A stretch of DNA of 64,000 nt from Paenibacillus glycanilyticus NBRC 16618 (GCF_004000805.1 NZ_BILY01000001.1:62001-126000); one strand, 5' to 3'. Counted from the first letter of the stretch, positions 1 to 8,271 are shown. Notes: generated by a model from the sequence alone, not told the origin. Numbers and translations are program-made.

Positions 1-505
1 CTTCCGTCAAATAGTCCGCAAATGGTTCATAACATTCTTCACGCAAATTATTGCCGCCGTCTTCCGCACCCGTAACGGAACCGCTTATCGTCATCCAATA
101 AGGCGGCGAATTGGAAAAAGCTTCTGCAATATCAGCCCCGCGCTTCATCGCTGCCAGCAAGACCTTCCGCTGGCCTTCATCTGCATTCCAGTTCCATATG
201 CCCTTCTCCGGTTGAAATCCCGGAACATCACCGCCTGGGCGCAGCGTGTTAGGCTGGATTTCCGGGTTTTCCCCGCCGCCAATGTTGTACCGGATAATGT
301 TTAAGCCAAGGCCTTTATCCGCATCAAAGATAAGATCCATGATCTCGTCCTGCTTATCCCGGTCGCTCCACTGGCCGACAATATGCCCCCACCAGGCAAG
401 CGAAGTACCCCAACCTTCAAAGCCGTCATAGCCATTCTCAGGCTTGATCTGAATAAAGGCACCTTCGTTAGTAAGTCCGTTATCGTGTCCATTAATGCCG
501 CTCAT
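1..505 (-). CDS. GH30 glycoside hydrolase, N-terminal part (cut by window start)
   Basis: The first 168 residues of a glycoside hydrolase family 30 enzyme; the rest lies to the left of the window. The start ATG at 505 has AGGAGGA just upstream. Near the N-terminus FEGWGTSLAWW, then GLGLNIIRYNIGGG and FSNSPPYWMT are the strands and loops that open the GH30 barrel, in the style of endo-beta-1,6-galactanases. Both catalytic glutamates would lie beyond the visible part. There is no signal peptide: the protein begins MSGINGHDNG. It is therefore probably cytoplasmic and acts on imported oligosaccharides, unlike the secreted GH30 at 20469-24140. The upstream operator matches the one before that second GH30, so the two are probably co-regulated. 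The family is clear; the exact linkage cleaved is not. Confidence 0.88.
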   Translation of the reverse strand, partial: MSGINGHDNGLTNEGAFIQIKPENGYDGFEGWGTSLAWWGHIVGQWSDRDKQDEIMDLIFDADKGLGLNIIRYNIGGGENPEIQPNTLRPGGDVPGFQPEKGIWNWNADEGQRKVLLAAMKRGADIAEAFSNSPPYWMTISGSVTGAEDGGNNLREECYEPFADYLTE

Positions 506-529
506 AAGTCCTCCTGTTTCAGCCTATTC

Positions 530-558
530 TGAAACCTATTTCATGAAACGGGTTTCAT
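530..558 (-). promoter_or_regulatory. LacI-family-type operator upstream of GH30
   Basis: ATGAAACGGGTTTCAT (543-558) is a 16-base dyad symmetric except at its two central bases. It overlaps a perfect TTTCATGAAA palindrome (539-548) and a looser TGAAAC-CT-ATTTCA (530-543). It lies 25-53 bases upstream of the GH30 start on the minus strand. The same compound element, TTTCATGAAAC followed by CGGTTTC, occurs at 24180-24207 before the second GH30. The form is that of LacI-family operators; the regulator is not in the window. Confidence 0.6.
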
Positions 559-697
559 AATTGCTGAAAAATGAATACCCTTTGATGGGTATTGGTAATT
601 ATGGAGCTCAATTGAAAAGGCTTACAATAATCTGGTTTTAATTATATTCCCGACTTCCGGAAACTGTCAATACTTGTTTATCGGCTCGTTCAGAAGC

Positions 698-726
698 AAA
701 GAGACCGCCCTTTGGACAGTCTCTTT
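698..726 (-). terminator. Rho-independent terminator of the nucleotidyltransferase gene
   Basis: AAAGAGAC and GTCTCTTT pair perfectly around TGTCC-AAA-GGGCG. The inner bases pair only in the minus-strand RNA, through two G-U wobbles, giving about 13 base pairs with a three-base loop. A T-rich stretch follows. It sits 130 bases after the stop of the gene ending at 856. The 350 bases between that gene and the GH30 start hold this hairpin and the operator and no convincing gene. Confidence 0.6.
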
Positions 727-855
727 ACTTGGGTTTGATCGCTATTTTACCGCTATACTCATTTTCTTGCTTCTAGTCTCTCCCGCCTTATGTGCCAAAC
801 GCATTCGCGAGCTGGCAGGTATACGTAAAATCCTCTTTTATGGCCTCGCAAATCA

Positions 856-1968
856 TTATTTACGGGTATAAAATGCTTCGAATTCCGCAACGGAGTCAAA
901 GCGGTTTAGGACTACACCCTCCGCTATGAGATGCTTCTCCAGCTTACCGATAAGCTGCAGCACGGCTAACCGTAACGGTTCAAAATTAACAGGATCCAGC
1001 AACGACACAAGATCCGGATATCCATAACGAACGTAGTACTCCCGATAGTCACCAATGTCAACTAGTCCAGGCCAGCGTCCTTTTTCCGCCGCGTACAATA
1101 TTCGGGCTAGTCCGTCTTGCAAACCGGCAGCAACAAAAAAGGCCGTTTCGTAATGGCCCTTTTCGCATGCGGTCAACAGCTTGTTCATCATGCCTCTTTC
1201 CTCTTCGTAGTATCCTTTCATACGTTCTTGGTAAGAGCGTCTCTCTTCCAGGCTGCTTCTTTTCTCCGTTATTAGACGCATCGTATCCGCAGCCAATTTC
1301 TCGCACGCTAATAAGATTTCATCCGGATTATGACTGAACATAATCGTATCCAGGTATTGATCCAGATGACCCGGCTTTACCTTCAGATCTCTGGCTTGCT
1401 CGCGATAGTGGCCCCAGCTTCGCTTATAATAGATTTGGTTCAAGAAGCCAAGAGACTTGAAAATGTTTCCCGTAATCTCTTGAGCTTGGATTCGAAAATA
1501 GGACAGATTCTCGGAGTCCGCGAAAATCCGCATTTTAGCCAAGCTGACAAGGCATTCCTTTATAACGGATTCTGCTTTGTTAACCATTGATGATGCATTG
1601 GCTTCGCTTCCCATGCCGGATATCTTGTCTCGAAGCGCCATAAATCTGGCCAGATCCTCTTCTGATCGAACATACAATAGTTGGCAGTCCGCGATAATCG
1701 TGGTGTTCCACTCCTCCGACGCTGCCATTCGTTCGGCACGATCCCAGCCGATTGGCCAGAAATCAAAGCTGATGCCTTCGATTATGAACTGGCACTCGGC
1801 TTGTCTCCCTTTGTCCGTTACCGGAATAAAGAAGAAATCCAAATCGGAACGTTCCGTGGCCCGCCCCTGCAAATAAGATCCGTAATAGCCGACAATCGAA
1901 ATATCTTCGGAGTAATGCGTTTTAATATGCTCAACAATAATATCCGCGACAGCAAAAACATCAACCAT
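856..1968 (-). CDS. Nucleotidyltransferase-domain protein
   Basis: A 370-residue protein whose N-terminus carries the polymerase-beta-type nucleotidyltransferase signature: Gly30-Ser31, then Gly35 and Ser41-Asp42-Leu-Asp44 (GSYLQGRATERSDLDF). The two aspartates are the expected metal ligands. This fold transfers a nucleotide, usually AMP, to small molecules, RNA or proteins; members include aminoglycoside adenylyltransferases. The remaining 320 residues are helical and give no second motif that I recognise, and the protein is longer than typical resistance enzymes. It stands alone with its own terminator. The substrate cannot be predicted. Confidence 0.72.
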   Translation of the reverse strand: MVDVFAVADIIVEHIKTHYSEDISIVGYYGSYLQGRATERSDLDFFFIPVTDKGRQAECQFIIEGISFDFWPIGWDRAERMAASEEWNTTIIADCQLLYVRSEEDLARFMALRDKISGMGSEANASSMVNKAESVIKECLVSLAKMRIFADSENLSYFRIQAQEITGNIFKSLGFLNQIYYKRSWGHYREQARDLKVKPGHLDQYLDTIMFSHNPDEILLACEKLAADTMRLITEKRSSLEERRSYQERMKGYYEEERGMMNKLLTACEKGHYETAFFVAAGLQDGLARILYAAEKGRWPGLVDIGDYREYYVRYGYPDLVSLLDPVNFEPLRLAVLQLIGKLEKHLIAEGVVLNRFDSVAEFEAFYTRK

Positions 1969-2116
1969 AAAGATACCCTCCTAGTTATACCCTATTCAAT
2001 TCACGTTACAATCCTATATTACCAAATTCAGGAACCCCCTACCGGGTATAAAACATATAAAAGAATTCTTACAAATCCCGGTTTAAGTGTGCTGTAATGG
2101 TCTCAACAACAAAACA

Positions 2117-2143
2117 AAGCCAAGTACCCAAGGTACTTGGCTT
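2117..2143 (-). terminator. Strong terminator after the DUF4328-like/Lon-like pair
   Basis: A 12-bp perfect stem, AAGCCAAGTACC / GGTACTTGGCTT, with a three-base loop. In the minus-strand direction it is followed by TTTGTTTTGTTGTT. It ends the two-gene operon 3657-2162. Confidence 0.85.
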
Positions 2144-2161
2144 GTAATTTGCTGTTTAAGA

Positions 2162-2827
2162 TTACAGCTGATGAGTTGCAGTCGGCTGCCCTGCCGGGCT
2201 TGCTTCAAAGTCATCCGCATTAACAGCGGTGGATTGCCTTGAGAGAACCTCTAAACGCGCAATATGCAAGCCGCGCGATACTTGGAGGCAGAGGATCAAA
2301 AAAATCATGTAAAGAATCAGCGTAACAAAGCTCAGGATAAGAAGCATGGTTCCGCTCAATTCGTCGGCTTGATTAACCATGCGGCCAAGCCCGTTGGAGA
2401 GCATCATGAATAGAAGAAGCGGCAAGGCCAAGCTGCAGATCCAGCGCCCTTCCTTCTTAGCGCCGCCCGTATCTTCCAGATACCATCGTCCAATCATTCG
2501 GTAAATGGAAGGAATCCCGAATAAGTTATAGACGGGTATCAGGATGCACGCAAGCGATTTCCCGGGTGAACGGGCGAAGCTCGGAAAGAGCGTATTCATA
2601 TCGAGATGAACACAATAGATCCAGATCAAATAAACAACCGCGGCAATATAATACAGAACGGAGGATACAATTTCAATAAAACCGTAGAAATCATAAATAT
2701 AAGCGGTGAACGCATCCAGACTTGCCGTATACACAATGGAGCTCACCAAATCGGCACAAGCTAGTCCAACAAGCACCCACAGCAGTAATTTCAATACGTT
2801 CGACAAAGTCTCTGACTTCAATTTCAA
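2162..2827 (-). CDS. DUF4328-like four-helix membrane protein
   Basis: A 221-residue integral membrane protein with about four or five hydrophobic segments, near residues 10-30, 45-72, 88-105, 128-150 and 155-180. The segment SPGKSLACILIPVYN followed by a YRMIGRWYLE-like stretch resembles the core of the DUF4328 family (positive loop, then a proline-containing helix). No enzymatic motif is visible. Its start overlaps the stop of the Lon-like protease gene by four bases (ATGA), so the two are translationally coupled and probably work together at the membrane. The C-terminal 30 residues are polar and look disordered. Function unknown. Confidence 0.62.
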   Translation of the reverse strand: MKLKSETLSNVLKLLLWVLVGLACADLVSSIVYTASLDAFTAYIYDFYGFIEIVSSVLYYIAAVVYLIWIYCVHLDMNTLFPSFARSPGKSLACILIPVYNLFGIPSIYRMIGRWYLEDTGGAKKEGRWICSLALPLLLFMMLSNGLGRMVNQADELSGTMLLILSFVTLILYMIFLILCLQVSRGLHIARLEVLSRQSTAVNADDFEASPAGQPTATHQL

Positions 2828-3657
2828 GGTTGGTTCACGCTCCGAATATAGGGATTAGGTAACTGCCGCAAATAGGAAATAGCTTCTTCTAATGTCGCAA
2901 CCGGGACAAGCTGTAGCTTCAAATCCAGTTCTTTCGAGGCTAGCTCGGCTTCTTGCTCATTGCTGAGTCCCGGGTACATAAACGTCTCTTTATCCTTAGG
3001 GACGAAGAAAATATCCGTGCCCGCCGCTTCGGCCGTTCGCAGCTTATCCCGGATAGCGCCAACGGAGCCGACTGTATGGTCCTCTTCCAGCGTTCCCGTG
3101 CCCGCGATAATAATCGTACCGTCTTGAGAGAAATCTTCCTGCATCGCTTCTTCCACAAGACCAATCCCCAGCATAAGGCCGATCGAATCCCCGTAATAAT
3201 TCGACGTTTCTTCGATTAACTGCTGAAGCCGTTCATCTCGCCGGTCTTGTTCGATCGGGGAGGAGATCACCTCGGAAGCCGAATCTACGGCATAATGGAT
3301 CGTCTCATTACGCCTATCTTCTTCGAAATCCAGCATCGCGCTTAGATCGTCTTCAGCCGAGGAATCAACCTTCGTAAATTCGGCTTCCGAATCGCGAAGG
3401 CCAACGGAATACTTTTCATAGCGATTACGAGTGACGCCTTCTTGGACGTACACGAAGTTAACGCTGCCGTTGACATCAATCTCTTCCATCGGGACGATCT
3501 CGCCCGTAGTCGTGAAGCTATAGTACTGGGGCCAATAAGCATAGACGGCAACCGTAAAGGGAATGAGGAGCAATAAGATGCCTATGATCCAGTGGCGGTA
3601 TGACTTTTGACTTTCGTTGTTTGTCATCTGAGGTATTTCTTTCAATTTCAAAACCAT
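2824..3657 (-). CDS. Membrane-anchored Lon-like (S16) serine protease without PDZ domain
   Basis: A 277-residue protein with one N-terminal transmembrane helix (about residues 22-42) and an outward-facing C-terminal domain. That domain resembles the Lon proteolytic domain of the YlbL family. Ser158 in GDSIGLMLG aligns with the catalytic serine. Lys205 in VGSVGAIRDKLRTAEAAG aligns with the catalytic lysine, and IIIAGTGTLEEDHTVG precedes it. YlbL proteins have a PDZ domain between anchor and protease; here residues 45-150 show no PDZ signature and are acidic and unlike it. An alternative start at residue 11 (MTNNES) is possible, and neither start has a strong ribosome site. It forms an operon with the membrane protein at 2162-2827, a candidate substrate or partner. 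Confidence 0.72.
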   Translation of the reverse strand: MVLKLKEIPQMTNNESQKSYRHWIIGILLLLIPFTVAVYAYWPQYYSFTTTGEIVPMEEIDVNGSVNFVYVQEGVTRNRYEKYSVGLRDSEAEFTKVDSSAEDDLSAMLDFEEDRRNETIHYAVDSASEVISSPIEQDRRDERLQQLIEETSNYYGDSIGLMLGIGLVEEAMQEDFSQDGTIIIAGTGTLEEDHTVGSVGAIRDKLRTAEAAGTDIFFVPKDKETFMYPGLSNEQEAELASKELDLKLQLVPVATLEEAISYLRQLPNPYIRSVNQP

Positions 3658-3676
3658 CCTATTGGTTCAAATGTAG

Positions 3677-3697
3677 GTCGAATGTCTCCTATTCGAC
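3677..3697. promoter_or_regulatory. Interrupted palindrome before the Lon-like gene
   Basis: GTCGAAT-7-ATTCGAC is a perfect 7+7 inverted repeat 20 bases upstream of the protease start. It could be an operator or a leader hairpin; nothing else supports either. The rest of 3658-3880 shows no gene. Confidence 0.35.
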
Positions 3698-3882
3698 AGT
3701 TGGATAAGTATTCCTGCTTACTTAAAGAAAGAAAACTAAAGAGGAAGAGTAGGTTATACGATACTTCTGCAGCGTCAGAATTATTTTTGCTGTGCCCCAT
3801 GCATCCGCTTATCTCGCAAGATTTCTTGTAATTAACTTCTTAACTATAGGACATGCCGACCCTGCTAGTTCGAGAAAACTTA

Positions 3883-3960
3883 TTGAACTTCAAGGGAAGA
3901 GTAAGCTATAATGACAACAATATTCGCATTTTAGAAACACTGTTTCTATTATAGAAACAC
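3883..3960 (+). promoter_or_regulatory. Promoter and palindromic operator of the iclR-type gene
   Basis: A SigA-type promoter: TTGAAC (3883-3888), 18-base spacer, TATAAT (3907-3912). Downstream of the expected transcription start is TAGAAAC-ACT-GTTTCTA (3932-3948), a perfect 7+7 dyad. A third half-site, TAGAAACAC, follows at 3952-3960. The position would block the polymerase, which fits autorepression, common for IclR proteins. Confidence 0.68.
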
Positions 3961-3974
3961 TAAGGAGGGGCATT

Positions 3975-4745
3975 GTGTTAAAAACGTTGGATAATTCACT
4001 CGAGCTATTGCATTATTTTACGAAGGAAACGCCCCAATGGGGCGTCCGGGAATTGGCGAAAGCAATGGGAATGAACCATTCCATCGTCTTCCGGATTATG
4101 GCAACCTTCGAGCAGCACGGGTTTCTTGTTCAGGACAAGGACTCGAAGAAGTATTCCTTGGGTATGAAATTTATGGAGTTTGGCGCTATCGTGAGAGATC
4201 AATTCCGTATTTCGGATGTCATTCTGCCCATTATGCAACAACTGTCGGCAGATACGGGGGAATCTATTTATTTAACTTGGCGGGACGGGCTGGAGGGCAT
4301 CTGCGTGGAGATTGTGGAAAGCTCGCAAACGATCCGTTACGGCGTTACCGTAGGAAGTCGGTCTCCTCTTTATGCAGGCGCATCGAATAAGGTGATCCTA
4401 GCTTTTCTGCCGGAAGAAGAATTGGAATCTATACAGCTTCAGCCGTTTACGGACAAGACGATTACGTCCAAAGAAGATCTCATCCAGGATCTGGAGAAGA
4501 TACGTGTCGCGGGATGGGCATATTCTGTAGGCGAATATACGGAATCGGTGTTTGCCTTGTCGCTGCCTTTATTTAATTCGTCCAAAGAGGTTGTTGCCTC
4601 CATAACGGTTGGTGGCCCGGACTTCCGAATGCCGCAACAGAAGGTGGAGCCAACTCTGCAGAAGTTAATCCGGGGACGAGACGAGATTCAAGCTCTTATC
4701 GGCAAACTTGCCGGAGCAGCATCCTTTCGTGGATTTATGTCCTGA
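3975..4745 (+). CDS. IclR-family transcriptional regulator
   Basis: A 256-residue protein with an N-terminal winged helix-turn-helix (about residues 5-65: WGVRELAKAMGMNHSIVFRIMATFEQHGFL, shown here in shortened form as WGVRELAKAMGM and VFRIMATFEQHG). A C-terminal IclR effector domain follows (about 80-250). The start is GTG at 3975, four bases after AGGAGGGG; no ATG fits. IclR proteins sense a small ligand and usually repress a neighbouring catabolic operon. Here the next genes, 33 bases downstream on the same strand, are an OPT-type transporter and a DUF917 protein, so the ligand is probably the compound these two import and process. The upstream dyad is a likely binding site. Confidence 0.9.
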   Translation: MLKTLDNSLELLHYFTKETPQWGVRELAKAMGMNHSIVFRIMATFEQHGFLVQDKDSKKYSLGMKFMEFGAIVRDQFRISDVILPIMQQLSADTGESIYLTWRDGLEGICVEIVESSQTIRYGVTVGSRSPLYAGASNKVILAFLPEEELESIQLQPFTDKTITSKEDLIQDLEKIRVAGWAYSVGEYTESVFALSLPLFNSSKEVVASITVGGPDFRMPQQKVEPTLQKLIRGRDEIQALIGKLAGAASFRGFMS

Positions 4746-4778
4746 TCACATTATTCCAGACAACATAGGGGGAACATC

Positions 4779-6374
4779 ATGAATTCCGAGCAAAGCAAAA
4801 AGCACCCTTCCGCGTTTGAACCGCTTACCTTATTGCTGACGGTTGTAACCGCTGTACTTGGTGCCATAATTGGCATGCAAATTATTGTGACTCTTGGGGT
4901 TACGCCTAGCACTTCCATTATTGGCGCTCTTGCCGCCATGCTTATTTCACGGATTCCCATTGCGATAATGAGAAAATACCGGTCAGTCCAACGGCAAAAT
5001 CTCGTTCAGACCTCCATTTCTTCGGCAACCTTTGGCGCGGCCAACAGTCTGCTGATCCCAATCGGCATTCCGTTTGCCATGGGCAACACGGAGCTTGTGA
5101 TTCCCATGCTGATTGGCGCTGGGCTCGCGATGCTTATCGATGCCACGCTGCTGTACAAGCTATTTGATTCCCGCATTTTTCCTGCGAGAGGAACCTGGGC
5201 GCCTGGCGTCGCTACGGCGGAATCCATTCTGGCCGGAGATAAAGGCGGCAAACGCGCAGGCTTGCTCGGTATCGGCACAGCTATAGGCTTAATCGGCTCC
5301 TACTTCGGCATTTCCATGTCCGCATTTGGCGTCGCCTTCATTGGCAATATCGCAGCTTTAACGATGTTTGGCATCGGACTACTCATCCGGCAATATTCCT
5401 TGCCATGGTTTAACTTCGATCTAAGCACAACCTACATCGGTCACGGCTTAATGATTGGCGCCGGTATTGTCGCTTTGGTGCAGGTCGCCTTCATGATGCT
5501 CCGAAAGCCCAAGAATCATGATTCCCAGGAGGAAGCCGAAACCGCGGAAACCTATACCCGTTCTACAAGCGAAACGAAACGCGTATTGGGAGCAGGTTTT
5601 GTCGCTTATCTTATTGTTGCCGTTATTATTGCCCTTGCAGGCGGTTTGTTGACGGATATGTCCGCAGGCATGCTGATCGGCTTTATTCTTTTTGCGGCTT
5701 TTGCCGCGTTCCTTCATGAGATGATTGTCGGCATAGCCGCTATGCATTCGGGCTGGTTCCCTGCTTTTGCCGTAGCGTTTATTACTCTATTAATCGGCAT
5801 GCTGATCGGATTTCCGCCTACGGCTTTGGCATTGCTGGCCGGTTTCAGCGCAGCTACGGGACCTGCTTTTGCGGATATGGGATATGACCTTAAGACCGGC
5901 TATATCCTGCGGGGCAACGGTGAAGACAGAGAATACGAGCTTCAAGGCAGACGCCAGCAATATATAACCGGCATGATCGCTTTTGGCGTTTCTCTGATTA
6001 CCGTGCTTATTACTTACAACAGCTATTTCTCGGATAATCTTTTCCCTCCGATCGATAAAGTGTACGCCTCGACAATTTCGGCGGGAGCATCGCCGCATGT
6101 GGCGCTCGAGCTGTTCTTATGGGCCATCCCCGGTGCCATCCTGCAGCTGATTGGCGGATCGAAGAAACAGATCGGCATCATGTTCGCAACCGGTTTGTTG
6201 ATCACGTCTCCTTATGCCTGCTGGGCTGTTCTTGCCGGGATCGCGATCCGTTTAATTGTACTAAAGGCAAAAGGCAAACAAGCCGAAAGCACGATGAGCA
6301 TTTTGGCTGCCGGTTTTATTGCAGGGGATGCACTATACAGCTTCTTTAACTCCGTATTTAAAATTAACAAATAA
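4779..6374 (+). CDS. OPT/YSL-family transporter
   Basis: A 531-residue polytopic membrane protein (about 13-15 hydrophobic segments) resembling the oligopeptide transporter (OPT) superfamily. Conserved-looking features include the paired helices around ATFGAANSLLIPIGIPFAMG and the long central cytoplasmic loop near residues 245-270, which is acidic and polar. The start ATG follows AGGGGGAACATC. It lies between the IclR regulator and the DUF917 gene on the same strand, with nine bases to the DUF917 region, so they form one operon. OPT members carry peptides or metal chelates in with protons. In this context the cargo is more likely a small amide or hydantoin-like compound, which is inference. 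Confidence 0.8.
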   Translation: MNSEQSKKHPSAFEPLTLLLTVVTAVLGAIIGMQIIVTLGVTPSTSIIGALAAMLISRIPIAIMRKYRSVQRQNLVQTSISSATFGAANSLLIPIGIPFAMGNTELVIPMLIGAGLAMLIDATLLYKLFDSRIFPARGTWAPGVATAESILAGDKGGKRAGLLGIGTAIGLIGSYFGISMSAFGVAFIGNIAALTMFGIGLLIRQYSLPWFNFDLSTTYIGHGLMIGAGIVALVQVAFMMLRKPKNHDSQEEAETAETYTRSTSETKRVLGAGFVAYLIVAVIIALAGGLLTDMSAGMLIGFILFAAFAAFLHEMIVGIAAMHSGWFPAFAVAFITLLIGMLIGFPPTALALLAGFSAATGPAFADMGYDLKTGYILRGNGEDREYELQGRRQQYITGMIAFGVSLITVLITYNSYFSDNLFPPIDKVYASTISAGASPHVALELFLWAIPGAILQLIGGSKKQIGIMFATGLLITSPYACWAVLAGIAIRLIVLKAKGKQAESTMSILAAGFIAGDALYSFFNSVFKINK

Positions 6375-6392
6375 AACAAACGGGTGAGAATA

Positions 6393-7439
6393 ATGGCTAC
6401 CATACAACTAGATAAACAAACTGTGGAATATGCGGTCTATGGAGGTGCCGTGCTTGGCGGCGGAGGAGGCGGCTGGATCGAGCAAGGGCTTGAGGTGGGG
6501 CGTCTCGCCTTGGAGGCGGGAGATCCAAAGCTTATTACGGTAGACGAATTGCATGACGAGGATTTGCTCGTAACCGTGGCGTTGGTCGGAGCGCCGGCTG
6601 CCAAAGATAAGTATGTAAAGCCGATGCATTATGCGCGTGCGCTCGACATTGTTTCCCGTCTGGCGGGCAAGCCGATTCAAGGCTTGATCACCAACGAGAA
6701 CGGCGCGGAAGCAACCGTAAACGGATGGTTTCAATCCGCTTTAACCGGGATTCCGGTCATTGATATCCCTTGCAACGGCCGGGCTCACCCAACGGGAATG
6801 ATGGGAGCCATGAATTTGACCGAGCTGGGCGATTACGTGTCGCATCAAGGGGCGGTGGGCGGAAAAGGAAGCCGGTACATGGAAATCGGCGTCTCCGGCA
6901 AGCTTGAAAAATCCGCTTCGGTCGTACGGAACGCTTCCATTGAAGCCGGCGGAGTTGTGGCCGTTGCGCGTAATCCTGTGACCGTGGCTTACGCCAAGCA
7001 GAACGGATCTCCGGGAGCGATTCGTCAGGCCATAAACGTCGGACAAGCTTTACTCTCCCATAAAGGAGAATCGGCGATTGCTGCCGTAGTGAAAGAGCTT
7101 GGCGGCAGCATGGCCGTAACGGGGACGGTTACCGGGTTCCGCCTTGAAACCAAAGGCGGATTTGACGTCGGAATTCTGACAATTAACCAAAAAGTGGAAT
7201 TAACCTTCTGGAACGAATACATGACCCTGGAAATAAACGGAGATCGCATAGCTTCCTTCCCGGATCTGATCATGACGCTGGACGCGATAACAGGCAGACC
7301 GGTTATCTCCGCAGCGGTAGAGATCGGACAGCAGCTGGCGGTTATAATCGTTCCTAAAGAAAAATTAATACTCAGCACAACGATGCAGAACGCAAAGCTG
7401 CTAAAGCCAATCGAAGAGATTATCGGCAAACCAATCTAA
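6393..7439 (+). CDS. DUF917-family protein (S-methyl-thiohydantoin desulfurase/hydantoinase-like)
   Basis: A 348-residue soluble protein of the DUF917 family. The N-terminus has the glycine-rich GGAVLGGGGGGWIEQG turn. ITNENGAEATVNGW and DIPCNGRAHPTGMMG follow around residues 105-145, then a C-terminal beta-rich domain. Some family members remove sulfur from S-methyl-thiohydantoin in ergothioneine breakdown; others are annotated as hydantoinase-like. I start it at ATG 6393, six bases after GGGTGAG, rather than the in-frame GTG at 6384 that lies inside that ribosome site. It is the last gene of the IclR/OPT cluster. The true substrate is unknown. Confidence 0.82.
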   Translation: MATIQLDKQTVEYAVYGGAVLGGGGGGWIEQGLEVGRLALEAGDPKLITVDELHDEDLLVTVALVGAPAAKDKYVKPMHYARALDIVSRLAGKPIQGLITNENGAEATVNGWFQSALTGIPVIDIPCNGRAHPTGMMGAMNLTELGDYVSHQGAVGGKGSRYMEIGVSGKLEKSASVVRNASIEAGGVVAVARNPVTVAYAKQNGSPGAIRQAINVGQALLSHKGESAIAAVVKELGGSMAVTGTVTGFRLETKGGFDVGILTINQKVELTFWNEYMTLEINGDRIASFPDLIMTLDAITGRPVISAAVEIGQQLAVIIVPKEKLILSTTMQNAKLLKPIEEIIGKPI

Positions 7440-7450
7440 TACTTTTCGCA

Positions 7451-7495
7451 AGCAAAACAACCGCTCCGTCATTACGGAAAGCGGTTGTTTTTGCT
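7451..7495. terminator. Bidirectional terminator between DUF917 and hypothetical gene
   Basis: AGCAAAACAACCGCT pairs with AGCGGTTGTTTTTGCT around a 14-base loop. T-rich tails occur on both strands. It serves the IclR/OPT/DUF917 operon and the convergent gene ending at 7523. Confidence 0.82.
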
Positions 7496-7522
7496 AGACA
7501 GCACTCTGTCTGTATCGGTGAC

Positions 7523-7972
7523 CTACGGTTGCTCCTCCTTATCGACGATCACCCATGTACCGTGGTCAAGCTTGGTTTTGATCTTGATTGGAATTCTGGA
7601 TGCCCCGTACATAGCGGCATGATCATCTTGACCAACGCCTTCGTACGTGTACTGAACCCATACTGTCCCTTTGGTAAAGGTATGAAAGACATGCCCCGTG
7701 CTTAATTGAACTTGAATGCGGTCATCGGGCTTTTGACTCGGGAAATCAACAAACTTCAAAAACTTGCCTCTAACCGTATCCGATACAGAGGACTTGTCTA
7801 ACGTTATTCCGTTTTCCCCTTCCATATAGATCGAAGTTACGCTCTGTTTAACGCTTTGCAGGATCCAGACATAGAAACCGATATACATTGCTAACACGAG
7901 AATTAACGCAGCAATAAGCCGTGTCTTCCAGCTCTTTACGCTTATATTCATGACAAGCCCCCTCCCTTGCAT
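7523..7972 (-). CDS. Hypothetical membrane-anchored small protein
   Basis: A 149-residue protein with one N-terminal hydrophobic helix (about residues 17-38, TRLIAALILVLAMYIGFYVW) followed by a beta-rich extracytoplasmic domain. No family was recognised. An alternative start at Met8 (MNISVK) is possible. Its ATG overlaps the stop of the upstream gene by one base (TAATG), so the two genes are coupled and may form a pair of anchored proteins. Confidence 0.6.
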   Translation of the reverse strand: MQGRGLVMNISVKSWKTRLIAALILVLAMYIGFYVWILQSVKQSVTSIYMEGENGITLDKSSVSDTVRGKFLKFVDFPSQKPDDRIQVQLSTGHVFHTFTKGTVWVQYTYEGVGQDDHAAMYGASRIPIKIKTKLDHGTWVIVDKEEQP

Positions 7973-8271
7973 TAAGGTCCCGTTCCAACACTCGAAACGA
8001 TCCAGAACGGTCCAAACTTTTTTAAGTAAAATACGCTCAATCCCCCGCCGGTAACTCTGTCTGTGAAGTTGGTCACATCGTATAAATGCCCATATTGATG
8101 ATCATAGCGATGTTTGTCGGTAATTTTAGACGTAAATACGCTTCCAAGATGGAAGCTGGTCAACATATACCTCCGGGTCGTTAACTGCGGGGACAAGAAG
8201 CTAATGATCCATAAGACTACTACAATAATTACAGCAAGCTTGACTATCGTTCTTCTCTGCAGCTGAATAAT
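7972..8271 (-). CDS. Hypothetical small membrane protein, probably with a non-standard ATT start
   Basis: The usual start codons allow only a 74-residue protein beginning at TTG 8196, which has no membrane segment. In the same frame, upstream codons back to the in-frame TGA add 24 residues forming an obvious helix (TIVKLAVIIVVVLWIISFLS). AGAGGTGAT lies four or five bases before an ATT codon at 8271. I therefore propose ATT (or CTG at 8262) as the start, giving about 99 residues with the same anchor-plus-domain layout as the next gene. A sequencing error or a frameshift from the nearby GTG/ATG codons is the alternative. The stop overlaps the next start (TAATG). No family recognised. Confidence 0.5.
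   Translation of the reverse strand: MIQLQRRTIVKLAVIIVVVLWIISFLSPQLTTRRYMLTSFHLGSVFTSKITDKHRYDHQYGHLYDVTNFTDRVTGGGLSVFYLKKFGPFWIVSSVGTGP

Noticed and set aside
674-871. 65-codon plus-strand open frame with a hydrophobic stretch
   Set aside because: It has no ribosome site, crosses the terminator hairpin at 698-726 and runs into the end of the nucleotidyltransferase gene; hydrophobicity alone is not support.
1577-2097. Plus-strand open frames of 99 and 138 codons opposite the nucleotidyltransferase
   Set aside because: They mirror a gene with a clear catalytic motif and have no ribosome site or recognisable product.
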